Both the position numbers and the translations under genes were made by a program. A model generated the notes under the pieces. The model was not told the DNA's origin. It did no database searches and saw nothing but the letters and a program-made list of their open reading frames with translations. From NCBI RefSeq assembly GCF_014641615.1, contig NZ_BMIB01000003.1, positions 1,364,001 to 1,428,000 of the forward strand: a DNA stretch of 64,000 nt, written 5' to 3'. Positions 35,120 through 43,321 of the stretch are shown here, piece after piece (the first letter of the stretch is position 1; each line of letters opens with the position of its first letter). The stretch comes from Filimonas zeae. GTDB taxonomy: Bacteria; Bacteroidota; Bacteroidia; Chitinophagales; Chitinophagaceae.

Positions 35120-35521
35120 TCATTTTTTTGATTGAATAATAAGTGTAACCTTTTCTCCTTTATCAATAGCCGCGCTAACCAGCTTCAACAACGGGCGAAA
35201 CGCTGCCCGTGATTCATCGCCACATCCTTCACCGGTGAGGGTGGTTACCGGTGCAATGCACCCCTGTAGTTCCCGCAGGGCATTATTGGCCGGATGAATA
35301 AGGATATACGTACGATCTTTTACCCCCTGCACCAGTAAGTGGTGCTTAAAGTCTACGCTGAAGCGCTTTGCCAGAAAATAGGTTTCTTCCGGTATACAGG
35401 AAGCCTGGCGCTTATTGTTATTCCACGGCAGTTCTATTGTATAACAGAAAACTTTACCGTTTACTTCCAACACGCCGTTGGTTCCTTTGGCATAGTAGGT
35501 TCTGGTGAGTGTAAGTATCAT
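35120..35521 (-). CDS. DUF5675-family protein (cassette gene 2)
   Basis: 133 residues. LTRTYYAKGTNGVLEVNG, IELPWNNNKRQASCIPEETY, YILIHPANNALRELQGCIAP and the later TLTGEGCGDESRAAF are the conserved blocks of DUF5675, with an invariant His (LIHPAN) and Cys (GCI) that look like an active site. The family occurs in phage and phage-like islands and is suspected of acting on peptidoglycan; this has no direct support here. No signal peptide. It lies between a 207-residue protein gene (3 bp) and two small membrane protein genes (6 bp). Confidence 0.85.
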   Translation of the reverse strand: MILTLTRTYYAKGTNGVLEVNGKVFCYTIELPWNNNKRQASCIPEETYFLAKRFSVDFKHHLLVQGVKDRTYILIHPANNALRELQGCIAPVTTLTGEGCGDESRAAFRPLLKLVSAAIDKGEKVTLIIQSKK

Positions 35522-35524
35522 AGC

Positions 35525-36148
35525 TTAGCCTCCGAATAAGGTGAACACTATATCACTTTGCTGGCCAAACTCTTCCTCGCCATCCCAACAAACCGCCATG
35601 TACTCCCGGGTTTCAGCAATAGCATTGTCTGCCAGTGGGCGCCTGTCTTTAAAAGGCGATACGCGTGGCCTGCCCAGCAGCTCCCACCCAAGACTTCCTT
35701 TGAGGCGCGAATACAAACAGATACCCAACTGCTGTTGCTTGCTGAAAGTAATGGATACATAACCCGGAAAGGTTTCTGCACGCATGGTGGGTTTAACATA
35801 ATTGGTATCAATGCTACTGCTGGAACCAATAATGTTCAGATCTCTTCCTATACTCTCTGTATAGGCGGGATTGCGCTTAATAATACCGGCTATTTTGGAA
35901 AGCTCAGCCAGCTCATTGGTTATTAGCATGTTTTTGGCGGCAACGGCCTCCTGGTATTCCTGCTGTTTTACGGTAACCTTATTGGTTTTGTCGATGGTAC
36001 CCTGGCACAGTGTTTCTATCAAAGTAACCAACTCTGCCGGCAGACTCAGTGCCGTGGCATACGTAACAACCTTTTCTTTTAAATTAAAGCACCATCTGCC
36101 ACGATCTGCATCGCCACGTGGAATAAAATGATTATATCTTCTGGTCAT
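35525..36148 (-). CDS. Conserved phage-island protein, unknown function (cassette gene 1)
   Basis: 207 residues. The N-terminus MTRRYNHFIPRGDADRGRW followed by helical repeats (LVTLIETLCQGTIDKTNKV, VKQQEYQEAVAAKNML) resembles proteins with the form xxNYIPxxDADFxxW known from Bacteroidota islands. The C-terminal half is beta-rich and ends in REYMAVCWDGEEEFGQQSDI, like a fibronectin/Ig domain. It may be a structural or phage-tail-like protein. It heads the cassette directly downstream (minus sense) of the 65-bp repeat array, whose open frame overlaps its start codon (ATGA). Confidence 0.75.
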   Translation of the reverse strand: MTRRYNHFIPRGDADRGRWCFNLKEKVVTYATALSLPAELVTLIETLCQGTIDKTNKVTVKQQEYQEAVAAKNMLITNELAELSKIAGIIKRNPAYTESIGRDLNIIGSSSSIDTNYVKPTMRAETFPGYVSITFSKQQQLGICLYSRLKGSLGWELLGRPRVSPFKDRRPLADNAIAETREYMAVCWDGEEEFGQQSDIVFTLFGG

Positions 36149-36220
36149 TTTGTTTCATTTAGAATGTGTTGTAATAAAAATTCCGGTTCCGGCAGTTGCT
36201 TACAAGGCCTTTGTATAGTT

Positions 36221-36660
36221 GTGCCGCGCAGCCCGGGTGTACTGAACCAACCTTTGTAGCGCACACACAATGGGTTGCGCTTGTTGTACCGCGCAGCCCG
36301 GGTGGACTGTACCAACCCTTGTAGCGTACGCACACAGGGTTGCGCTTGTTGTGCCGCGCAGCCCGGGTGGACTGTACCAACCCTTGTAGCGTACACACGC
36401 AGGGTTGCGCTTGTTGTGCCGCGCAGCCCGGGTGGACTATACCAACCCCTGTAGCGTACACACGCAGGGTTGCGCTTGTTGTGCCGCGCTGCCCGGGTGG
36501 ACTGTACCAACCCTTGTAGCGTACACACGCAGGGTTGCGCTTGTTGTGCCGCGCTGCCCGGGTGGACTGTACCAACCCTTGTAGCGTACACACACAGGGT
36601 TGCGCTTGTTGTGCCGCGCAGCCCGGGTGGACTATACCAACCCCATGTACGCAACACGCA
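36221..36660. repeat. 65-bp tandem repeat array (six full units plus one partial)
   Basis: Units begin at 36221, 36286, 36351, 36416, 36481, 36546 and 36611, exactly 65 bp apart; the last is partial and degenerate. Each has GCCGCGCAGCCCGGGTGGAC then CAACCCT-TGTA-GCG-TACA and AGGGTTG, so every unit can form a hairpin. Units differ at a few bases only. Since 65 is not a multiple of 3, the minus strand is open in overlapping frames across the array, producing artificial-looking 226- and 144-residue frames. It sits just upstream of the phage-like cassette. Confidence 0.95.
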
Positions 36661-37056
36661 CGCCTGATGCACAGCTGTAAAAATGCCTTGTAAGTGATAA
36701 CATGCCTGACAGTTGGGCGGTGGCAAGCCGTTGTTTACTATTCCCGTTTTCTGCGCAGTACCCGGTAAAACAGGAGTAAGTAAACCGCGGCCGAACGGCC
36801 GTTCTGCACCGTTGCCCGATTGCACTGTAAAATGACGAAGAAATAATTACGTAAACAACGTGGATAAGCCCCGGATACGGCTGTAATACAGCACGGGCGT
36901 GGGAAGATTTTTTACATATTTATTTGCGCTATCTGTGCTAAAGAACCGCAGCAGACACATTGCATTGGTTTACAACACACTTATATATTCTTATTTCTGC
37001 CCCCTCATATCCTTCCATATCCTTTTTTACGCGCAAATGCCTACTGGAAAAGGATT
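36661..37056. other. Intergenic region between repeat array and RteC-like gene
   Basis: About 400 bp with no supported gene. The beginning (36661-36825) overlaps the 5' part of the minus-strand frame that crosses the repeats. A palindrome-like CGCGGCCGAACGGCCGTTC segment lies near 36787. Promoter signals for the cassette may be here but none is clear. Confidence 0.4.
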
Positions 37057-38271
37057 TCAGCTGCGCTTACCGGGCAGTTTTCCTCCCGCAAGGGTGTACC
37101 AACTGGGCAGATACTTCATTAACAACCGCTCATGCGCCTTATCCTGATACTTTCTGCCTGCCTTCATCAGGTATTCGGCATTCATATTACTACCGTTGGG
37201 AAATTCAGCATGCTCCGCCAAATGCTCAAACCAACCCCTTAAAGGCCCTTTGGCTATACCAGAATCGTGTATCATGTGTATAGCAGCGCTGATAACCGAA
37301 GGTTCATCTGTAAACTGCAGCCTGAAATTAGCTTTTGCACGTTTGGATGCTGTAGCAGCCGCATGGCTGCCATTGTTTTCCGGTAACATAGCCTGCTGAT
37401 TTCTACGCCGCCACTCCGGCGCAACCCATTTCATCATACTTTCTGCTACCGCAGGCCGCCCCCGCCATCTGGGGGGCTTTTCTGCCAACATATGACGAAA
37501 CAGTTTTTCGGCCAATTGCTCCAGAAACATCAGTTTATCTGCAACACTTTGCTGCTTTTTTAGCTGCTGTTGCTGGCTGGAGTAATAATACTCAATAAAC
37601 TCTTCCGCGTTAAAATTCACTTCCAGCATCAGGTTATTGAGGCTATCTTCCGACAAAGGGCCGCTATTACCCCATTCTTCCAGCGCAGCCAGCAGCTTTT
37701 CCATATAAATCATATCATATATAGTAATGCTACGCGTATCTGCCAGTTCTACAAACCGGCTTACCGGCTCCACTATTATAAGGGCCAACGCCTGGCTTAC
37801 ATCCGACTTGTACAGATTTCTTTTAAACGTACTCAGTTTCTCTTTTAACATAGGCCGTACATGATGCAGATACTCATCCGGAATACGGCATTCCTCTGTG
37901 CAAAGGTTGGTCCAGCAAAGTTCTACCTCATCCATAGCTTCACGTACCAACCCGCCACAGGTACAATAAAAGTCTACACAATCCTGTGCTGTATCTGGCT
38001 GCTGCCGGTAGGCATACAGTTGGTTTAACATAACACAAAGCGCATTCCGCGCCTGGTTTACGGTGTCTTTAAAACGTTCTACCGTTTGTTCCTGTTCCAT
38101 TTCCCGTAAAAAAGTAGAGCAATAGGCAGTGGCCGAATGAAAATATCCCGTTAGGCAGCAGGATAAATGAGGCCCGATAAAGGCTGGTTTTAGCTTAGTA
38201 AAAACAACATTGTGCAGCTGCGTAATAGCAGATTTTGTGCTAATAAATACGCAGCAAGGATCATTTTGCAT
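37057..38271 (-). CDS. Helical regulator-like protein, possibly RteC-related
   Basis: 404 residues as given; an in-frame ATG at 38100 (MEQEQTVERFKDTV) would give 347 residues and is a good alternative start, because the first 57 residues are of unusual composition. The protein is mainly alpha-helical, soluble, with YYSSQQQQLKKQQ and a C-terminal block SAAIHMIHDSGIAKGPLRGW to FPNGSNMNAEYLMKAGRK. The plan (N-terminal helical domain, basic linker, C-terminal 'no-helix-gain' block) recalls RteC, the regulator of Bacteroides conjugative elements; the match is weak. A piece of a related C-terminus recurs at 45008-45078. Confidence 0.55.
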   Translation of the reverse strand: MQNDPCCVFISTKSAITQLHNVVFTKLKPAFIGPHLSCCLTGYFHSATAYCSTFLREMEQEQTVERFKDTVNQARNALCVMLNQLYAYRQQPDTAQDCVDFYCTCGGLVREAMDEVELCWTNLCTEECRIPDEYLHHVRPMLKEKLSTFKRNLYKSDVSQALALIIVEPVSRFVELADTRSITIYDMIYMEKLLAALEEWGNSGPLSEDSLNNLMLEVNFNAEEFIEYYYSSQQQQLKKQQSVADKLMFLEQLAEKLFRHMLAEKPPRWRGRPAVAESMMKWVAPEWRRRNQQAMLPENNGSHAAATASKRAKANFRLQFTDEPSVISAAIHMIHDSGIAKGPLRGWFEHLAEHAEFPNGSNMNAEYLMKAGRKYQDKAHERLLMKYLPSWYTLAGGKLPGKRS

Positions 38272-38651
38272 AGGGGTGTCCTGTTTAATGGATTGAAATA
38301 AAATTCAGGACATTGGATATACTACAGCCAAAATAATACACGGGAATAAAGAAGTGAAAATTGTTTTGTTAAAAAAAGCATAAACAAGCATGATAGGGCA
38401 ACCGGTAATAAATAGGGCATTACCCGTTAAAGGAAGGCAGCCCGGCCGTTTACTGCCCTATTTACTACCCACAAGCCAGTTTTACCGTAAGCAATGCTGT
38501 TGCAACATGGTGGCATGATTATTTGACAATAAAAATAAATTATTGTTATGCCTTACACACGCCACCTCTGCCTCTTAACCTTTTGCCAGTAAAATGTCCG
38601 CAGAAATGTGGACATTTTCATTATACGTCACCTATCAAATTTTTTTTATCA
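38272..38651. other. Divergent control region upstream of the glycosyltransferase
   Basis: About 380 bp. Two perfect inverted repeats are visible: ACAATAA / TTATTGT at about 38525-38545 and AAAATGTCC / GGACATTTT at 38591-38618 (10-nt loop). The second lies 34 bp before the glycosyltransferase ATG and could be an operator or a 5'-UTR hairpin. The start at 38523 for that gene would place these repeats inside the coding region, which supports the later start. Confidence 0.5.
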
Positions 38652-39788
38652 ATGGACATTCTCTGCTTCTCCCATTTAAGATGGGATTTTGTTTACCAGC
38701 GCCCACAACACCTGATGTCTCGGTTTGCCGATACTACGCGGGTATTTTACATCGAAGAACCGGTATATCACGCATATGCCGATACACTCAGGATAACGAT
38801 GCGCGAAAAAGTATATGTAATTACGCCGCATTTGCTGCATAGCAGCGACCCGGAAAACGTAATAAACGCCCGGCAATTACCATTGTTACAGGAGCTGCTA
38901 CTACAGCACACCGTGGTAGATTATCTGTGCTGGTTTTATACACCTATGGCATTGCCACTGACCACTTTGTTACAGCCCGCTCTGGTGGTGTATGATTGTA
39001 TGGATGAATTAAGTGCGTTTAAATTTGCCCCGCCCGCACTGAAACAACTGGAACAACAGCTGATGCGCAGGGCAGATATTGTATTTACCGGCGGATACAG
39101 TTTGTATGAAGCTAAAAAAGCCCGGCACCTGAACATTCACCCCTTTCCCAGCAGTATTGATAAACTGCATTTTAAAAAGGCACGTACCGCTGACACAGAG
39201 CCTGCAGACCAGGCAAGCATTCCACACCCGCGGCTGGGATTTTACGGGGTACTGGATGAGCGGTTTGATAAAGAACTGGTGAATGCCATTGCAATTGCCA
39301 GGCCCGAATGGCAACTGGTGATAATAGGCCCTGTAGTAAAAATAGACACTGATAGTTTACCCAGGCAGAAAAATATACATTACCTGGGTGCAAAGCCTTA
39401 CAGTGAATTACCCGCTTATTTAAGCGGATGGGATGTAGCCATGATTGTATTTGCCTTAAACGAATCTACCCGGTTTATAAGCCCTACCAAAACGCCGGAG
39501 TACCTGGCAGCAGGCAAACCGGTTATTTCAACCGCTATACAGGATGTAATTAACCCCTATGAAAAGCTGGGCCTGGTAGACATAGCCCATACACCGGAAG
39601 AATTTGTTATCCTGGCAGCCGCGCGCCTTTCAGCAAAAGACCAACACAGCCGGCTGCTAAAGACAGACGCCTTTCTGGCAGATACTTCCTGGGATATTAC
39701 CGTAAGCGACATGCAATTGCACATTAAAAAAGCGATGTACAAAAAAATTCCTTTTATACAGCAACCCGTTAAAGACGTATATGCATAA
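38652..39788 (+). CDS. Glycosyltransferase family 1-like protein
   Basis: 378 residues from MDILCFSHLRWDFVYQRPQH; the frame is open from 38523 but the earlier residues look non-coding. Signature stretches: RWDFVYQRPQHLMSRFA at the start, YDCMDELSAF, GFYGVLDERFD, and SGWDVAMIVFALNESTRFISPTKTPEYLAAGKPVISTAI, the donor-binding part of GT-B fold retaining transferases. No membrane segment; cytoplasmic. Overlaps the following gene by 8 bp, indicating a coupled pair, likely for a surface polysaccharide or glycolipid. Sugar donor unknown. Confidence 0.88.
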   Translation: MDILCFSHLRWDFVYQRPQHLMSRFADTTRVFYIEEPVYHAYADTLRITMREKVYVITPHLLHSSDPENVINARQLPLLQELLLQHTVVDYLCWFYTPMALPLTTLLQPALVVYDCMDELSAFKFAPPALKQLEQQLMRRADIVFTGGYSLYEAKKARHLNIHPFPSSIDKLHFKKARTADTEPADQASIPHPRLGFYGVLDERFDKELVNAIAIARPEWQLVIIGPVVKIDTDSLPRQKNIHYLGAKPYSELPAYLSGWDVAMIVFALNESTRFISPTKTPEYLAAGKPVISTAIQDVINPYEKLGLVDIAHTPEEFVILAAARLSAKDQHSRLLKTDAFLADTSWDITVSDMQLHIKKAMYKKIPFIQQPVKDVYA

Positions 39789-40911
39789 TCCCTTTCAATC
39801 GTTCTGGATGGCCGGCTTTGAATGTACAGATCAGTTAAATGCGTTTGGCAACCGGGTTGACTTTTTACACATAACCGGACATCTGGAAAAACTGGATGAG
39901 GATTATCAGAACCTGAAGCAGTTTGAGATACGCACAATAAGAGAGGGCATCCGGTGGAGCCAGGTAGAAACACACCCCTATCAATATAACTTTGCATCGG
40001 TAAGGAATATGGTGGAATCTGCCGCAGCCCATAACATTCAGGTGATATGGGACTTGTGTCATTTTGGATATCCTGACGACCTTACGCCCTTACACCCGCA
40101 TTTTACCGCACGGTTCTGTGCCCTTTGCCAGGCTTTTGTTGCGTTTTACAGATTGATACAACCTACAGGAACACTTATTGTAACGCCCATAAATGAAGTA
40201 GGCTTTATCTCCTGGCTGGGAGGTGACGTAGCAGGCACCAGCCCGTATTGCAGGCACAATGGATGGGAGGTAAAATACGAATTAATGAGGGCTTATATTC
40301 AGGGCGTGGAAACACTCCGGCAATGTGATCCCAATATCCGTATACTTACCACGGAACCATTGATCAATATTGTTCCGCCGCCCGATGCTACAGACGAACA
40401 GCAGCAAAGGGCTCAGTTACAACATGAAGCACAGTTTCAGGTAACAGATATATTATGCGGCCGTATGTGCCCGGAACTGGGTGGCCGGAGCGACTATCTG
40501 GACATGCTGGGATTGAATTTTTATTATAACAACCAGTGGGTCAGCGATTCGTTTGAACCCATCTCCTGGTTAAACCGGGATACAGACAACAGATGGTTGC
40601 CTCTAAGCAGCCTGCTGACGGCGGCTTATGCCCGGTATCAACGCCCTTTGGTACTCAGCGAAACCAGTCATCCTGAAGAGGATCGCCCCCAATGGATAAC
40701 CTTTATTGCCACAGAATGTAACAAAATACTACAACATGAAATTCCACTCTGGGGCATTTGCTGGTACCCTGCCATCGACCGTCCTGACTGGGATCATTTA
40801 ACACCCTGGCACCGGTCTGGACTCTGGGATATTCCGGACCCTGCAACCCAAAACCGCGTATTGCATACGCCCTCAGCAACCGCATTGGCAAATGCACAGC
40901 GTTGGTTATAA
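39781..40911 (+). CDS. GH1-like TIM-barrel glycosidase
   Basis: 376 residues. The start FQSFWMAGFECTDQLN, TIREGIRWSQVETHPYQYNF, acid/base Glu139 in VTPINEVGF and nucleophile Glu294 in LVLSETSHP indicate a clan GH-A retaining barrel. GH1 proper is usually 430-480 residues, so this is a shortened relative. No signal peptide, so cytoplasmic. It may trim a product of the overlapping glycosyltransferase gene or be an unusual sugar-processing enzyme; the combination is typical of surface glycan islands in Bacteroidota. Confidence 0.85.
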   Translation: MHNPFQSFWMAGFECTDQLNAFGNRVDFLHITGHLEKLDEDYQNLKQFEIRTIREGIRWSQVETHPYQYNFASVRNMVESAAAHNIQVIWDLCHFGYPDDLTPLHPHFTARFCALCQAFVAFYRLIQPTGTLIVTPINEVGFISWLGGDVAGTSPYCRHNGWEVKYELMRAYIQGVETLRQCDPNIRILTTEPLINIVPPPDATDEQQQRAQLQHEAQFQVTDILCGRMCPELGGRSDYLDMLGLNFYYNNQWVSDSFEPISWLNRDTDNRWLPLSSLLTAAYARYQRPLVLSETSHPEEDRPQWITFIATECNKILQHEIPLWGICWYPAIDRPDWDHLTPWHRSGLWDIPDPATQNRVLHTPSATALANAQRWL

Positions 40912-40915
40912 AAAA

Positions 40916-40946
40916 GATAAGGCCTTTGACCAGCAAAGACCTTATC
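40916..40946. terminator. Hairpin after the glycosidase gene
   Basis: GATAAGGCCTTTG / CAAAGACCTTATC stem with one mismatch and a 5-nt loop, 5 bp after the stop. The T-rich tail lies on the minus strand, so it may be bidirectional. Confidence 0.65.
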
Positions 40947-41100
40947 AGGCTTTCAAACCCCCTCAGGCGTGAAAACAACGTACTATCTATGAAAGAGCAC
41001 ATACAAAACTAACCATTACCACAGCCCAGGCGTTACATCCTTCCTGTAATAAGTTGTAACATTCATTGTTTCTGCTTTATGGCACCATTTTACTTCAATA

Positions 41101-41126
41101 CTGAATGAAATAACTTATCTTACAAA
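41101..41126 (+). promoter_or_regulatory. Conserved upstream box of AraC copy 1
   Basis: CTGAATGAAATAACTTATCT is followed by TTACA about 20 bp before the ATG region. The same element (CTGAGTGAAATAGGTTACAT) precedes AraC copy 2 at 50338, while the surrounding bases differ. Retention in both copies suggests a promoter or autoregulatory site. Confidence 0.5.
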
Positions 41127-41143
41127 GAGCCCTTCTGTGCAAA

Positions 41144-41704
41144 ATGAAACTAGTGATCAAAAACATGGTGAGTGTCAGATGCAAGCTGATTGTGAAATCT
41201 GAGTTGGAACATCTCAACATTCATTTTACTATTTTGGAACTGGGAGAGGTAGAAGTAGAAGACGAGTTATCTGCACAACAACGCGATGCGCTGGCAGCTC
41301 GCTTATTAAAATCGGGGCTTGAACTACTGGAAGACCGGAAAAGCATTCTCATTGAAAAAATCAAGAATATTGTTATTGAAATGATTCATTACAGCGAGGA
41401 CCCTCCTGTACAAAATTTCTCCGTTTTTCTGAGTAAAAAACTCCACTACGATTACAACTACCTCTCCACCCTGTTTTCAGAAGTAAAAGGCACCACCATT
41501 GGCAACTTTATTATTGCCCATAAAATAGAAAGGGCAAAGGAATTGCTGGTATACAATGAACTGAGCCTTACACAAATTGCAGAAAAACTTCATTACAGCA
41601 GTGTATCGCATTTGTCTAACCAGTTTAAAAAAGTAACCGGCTTAACACCGTCTTTTTTTAAACAAATGAAAAACAAACGCCTTATTGCGCTGGAAGACCT
41701 GTAA
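41144..41704 (+). CDS. AraC-family transcriptional regulator, copy 1
   Basis: 186 residues. An N-terminal region (1-85, LVIKNMVSVRCKLIVKSELE, LELGEVEVEDEL) precedes a C-terminal AraC HTH domain (about 95-178: FSVFLSKKLHYDYNYLSTLF, IERAKELLVYNELSLTQIAE, HLSNQFKKVTGLTPSFFK). It has about 30 differences in 186 residues from copy 2 (50382). It leads an operon with cupin, Omp85-like and bestrophin genes, and probably controls it in response to an unknown signal. Confidence 0.92.
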   Translation: MKLVIKNMVSVRCKLIVKSELEHLNIHFTILELGEVEVEDELSAQQRDALAARLLKSGLELLEDRKSILIEKIKNIVIEMIHYSEDPPVQNFSVFLSKKLHYDYNYLSTLFSEVKGTTIGNFIIAHKIERAKELLVYNELSLTQIAEKLHYSSVSHLSNQFKKVTGLTPSFFKQMKNKRLIALEDL

Positions 41705-41733
41705 TTAACTATATAAAACACCACCCCAATACT

Positions 41734-42087
41734 ATGAGTACTCAAGCAGACAATCAGGAACTGGAAAAAGAGGTTCCACACATTATTGTGGAAATTATTG
41801 AATATGTGCCCAATTCAGTTGTAACAAAAACCATTATTAAAAAAACAACCGGTAACGTTACAGCTACCTCCGTGGATACGGGCGAGGAAATGTCTGTAAA
41901 AACCATCCCTTTCGACACCTTTATTCAGATTATAGACGGCACGGCCCAGATAGTAATTAATGACAAAAGGTACAATCTCAGACTGGGTGAAGGCATTGTA
42001 ATTCCCGCGCACCAGCCACACAGCTTCAATGCCGCAGAGCAGTTTAAAATGATTTCTACCATTATTAAAAGCGGTTATGAATACTAG
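41734..42087 (+). CDS. Cupin-domain protein
   Basis: 117 residues with a single beta-barrel cupin: KTIPFDTFIQIIDGTAQIVI, YNLRLGEGIVIPAHQPHSF. The two motif blocks (G-x-x-x-x-x-x-G and P-x-x-x-H) are only partly metal-ligand rich; His in PAHQPHSF remains. The gene overlaps the Omp85-like gene by 11 bp. A deleted trace of the same gene (GIVIPAHQ joined to IKSGYEYN) survives in the second AraC-bestrophin copy. Confidence 0.88.
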   Translation: MSTQADNQELEKEVPHIIVEIIEYVPNSVVTKTIIKKTTGNVTATSVDTGEEMSVKTIPFDTFIQIIDGTAQIVINDKRYNLRLGEGIVIPAHQPHSFNAAEQFKMISTIIKSGYEY

Positions 42088-43306
42088 TTACCAATACCTG
42101 CTGCTGGCATGTTGCCTGTGCCCCTGCACGTTAGCTGCACAAAGCACGTCTAACATGATGCCACAGAATAAGCAGAATAAAGACACCGCCCGGCAAACCG
42201 ATCTGATAGATGTGGCCAAAAAGCTGTTTCATATCAGCCCGCAAAAACCCAGAAATCAGGAAGGCAAAAGAATTTATTTTTCTATACTGCCTTTTGGCGG
42301 CACCTTGCCCGGTGGTACCGGCCGTGCCTTAATTACCAGCACCACGGCAGGTATATACCTGGGGCCCCGCCGTACTACCTATATATCCACTGCCTCATTT
42401 GCACCTTACTGGAACTTTAAAGGACGTTTTGGCCTGCCCTTACGTACCAGTATATGGCTACCGGATAATACCTGGACTATACAGGGCGATACCCGTTTTA
42501 TGGTATACCCGCAATACACCTGGGGCCTGGGCAATATAAAAGGGGATTATGAGAACCGGGTATTGGTGAACTATAAATACATCCGCTTTTACCAGAGTGC
42601 ACTTAAGCGTATTAAACCCTACCTGTTTGCGGGTTTGGGATACCATCTGGACTACCGGTTTAATATCGCAAGCGATAACCCCGTTATAGACTTAACAGCG
42701 TTTACAAAGTATAATTACGGGTTAAACAGGCGGTCATTTTCGTCCGGCATAAGCGGTAACCTGCTGTACGACACACGTAATAATGCCATTAACCCCTTAC
42801 CCGGCGCTTATGCCAACCTGGTGTACCGCATTAACCCCACTTTTCTGGGCAGCAATAACAACTGGCAATCGGTGTACCTGGATCTGCGAAAATATGTATC
42901 GTTAAACAAAGCCAGGCCCCGCCAGCAAAACATGATCGCCTTCTGGAGCTACCTATGGACAGCCTTTGGCAACACCCCTTACCTGGATTTGCCCAGTACC
43001 GGGTGGGACCCTTATAACCGCTCTGCCCGTGGTATAGATCAAAACCGGTACCGCGGCAAATCGTTGCTGTACCTTGAAAGTGAATACCGCCGGGATATTA
43101 CAAACAACGGCCTGTTTGGCTTTGTGGTGTTTGCCAACGCCAATACGGTTAGCGGTGCTGGAAAATTCGGGGCAGCCTGGCACCCGGCGGCAGGTGCAGG
43201 CCTTAGGGTTAAGTTTAACAAAGGCTCCAATACCAATATTGGAATTGATTACGGATTTAGTAAAGGGTACAGCAATATTATGCTAAACCTGGGAGAGGCA
43301 TTTTAA
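42077..43306 (+). CDS. Omp85/BamA-type outer-membrane beta-barrel protein
   Basis: 409 residues with a signal peptide (cleavage near TLAAQST). Many amphipathic strands alternate through the protein; the C-terminal half has GIDQNRYRGKSLLYLESEYR, GLFGFVVFANANTVS, AAGAGLRVKFNKGSNTNIG and ends in LNLGEAF with a terminal Phe, matching the surface-antigen (BamA/TamA) barrel. There are no POTRA domains, so it is a short stand-alone barrel. Encoded with a bestrophin, it may form an envelope transport pair. Confidence 0.82.
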   Translation: MNTSYQYLLLACCLCPCTLAAQSTSNMMPQNKQNKDTARQTDLIDVAKKLFHISPQKPRNQEGKRIYFSILPFGGTLPGGTGRALITSTTAGIYLGPRRTTYISTASFAPYWNFKGRFGLPLRTSIWLPDNTWTIQGDTRFMVYPQYTWGLGNIKGDYENRVLVNYKYIRFYQSALKRIKPYLFAGLGYHLDYRFNIASDNPVIDLTAFTKYNYGLNRRSFSSGISGNLLYDTRNNAINPLPGAYANLVYRINPTFLGSNNNWQSVYLDLRKYVSLNKARPRQQNMIAFWSYLWTAFGNTPYLDLPSTGWDPYNRSARGIDQNRYRGKSLLYLESEYRRDITNNGLFGFVVFANANTVSGAGKFGAAWHPAAGAGLRVKFNKGSNTNIGIDYGFSKGYSNIMLNLGEAF

Positions 43307-43321
43307 CTGCCATACAACATT

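Noticed and set aside
34684..36148. Prophage
   Set aside because: Only DUF5675, holin-like proteins and one unknown are present; no structural, replication or integration genes lie within reach.
36221..36660. CRISPR array
   Set aside because: The 65-bp units are contiguous with no variable spacers, and no cas genes are near.
36145..36825. 226-residue minus-strand frame through the 65-bp repeats as a protein gene
   Set aside because: Its openness comes from the repeat period and GC-rich sequence; the encoded peptide cycles through three frames of the same DNA and has no protein-like features. Kept only as a finding about the array.
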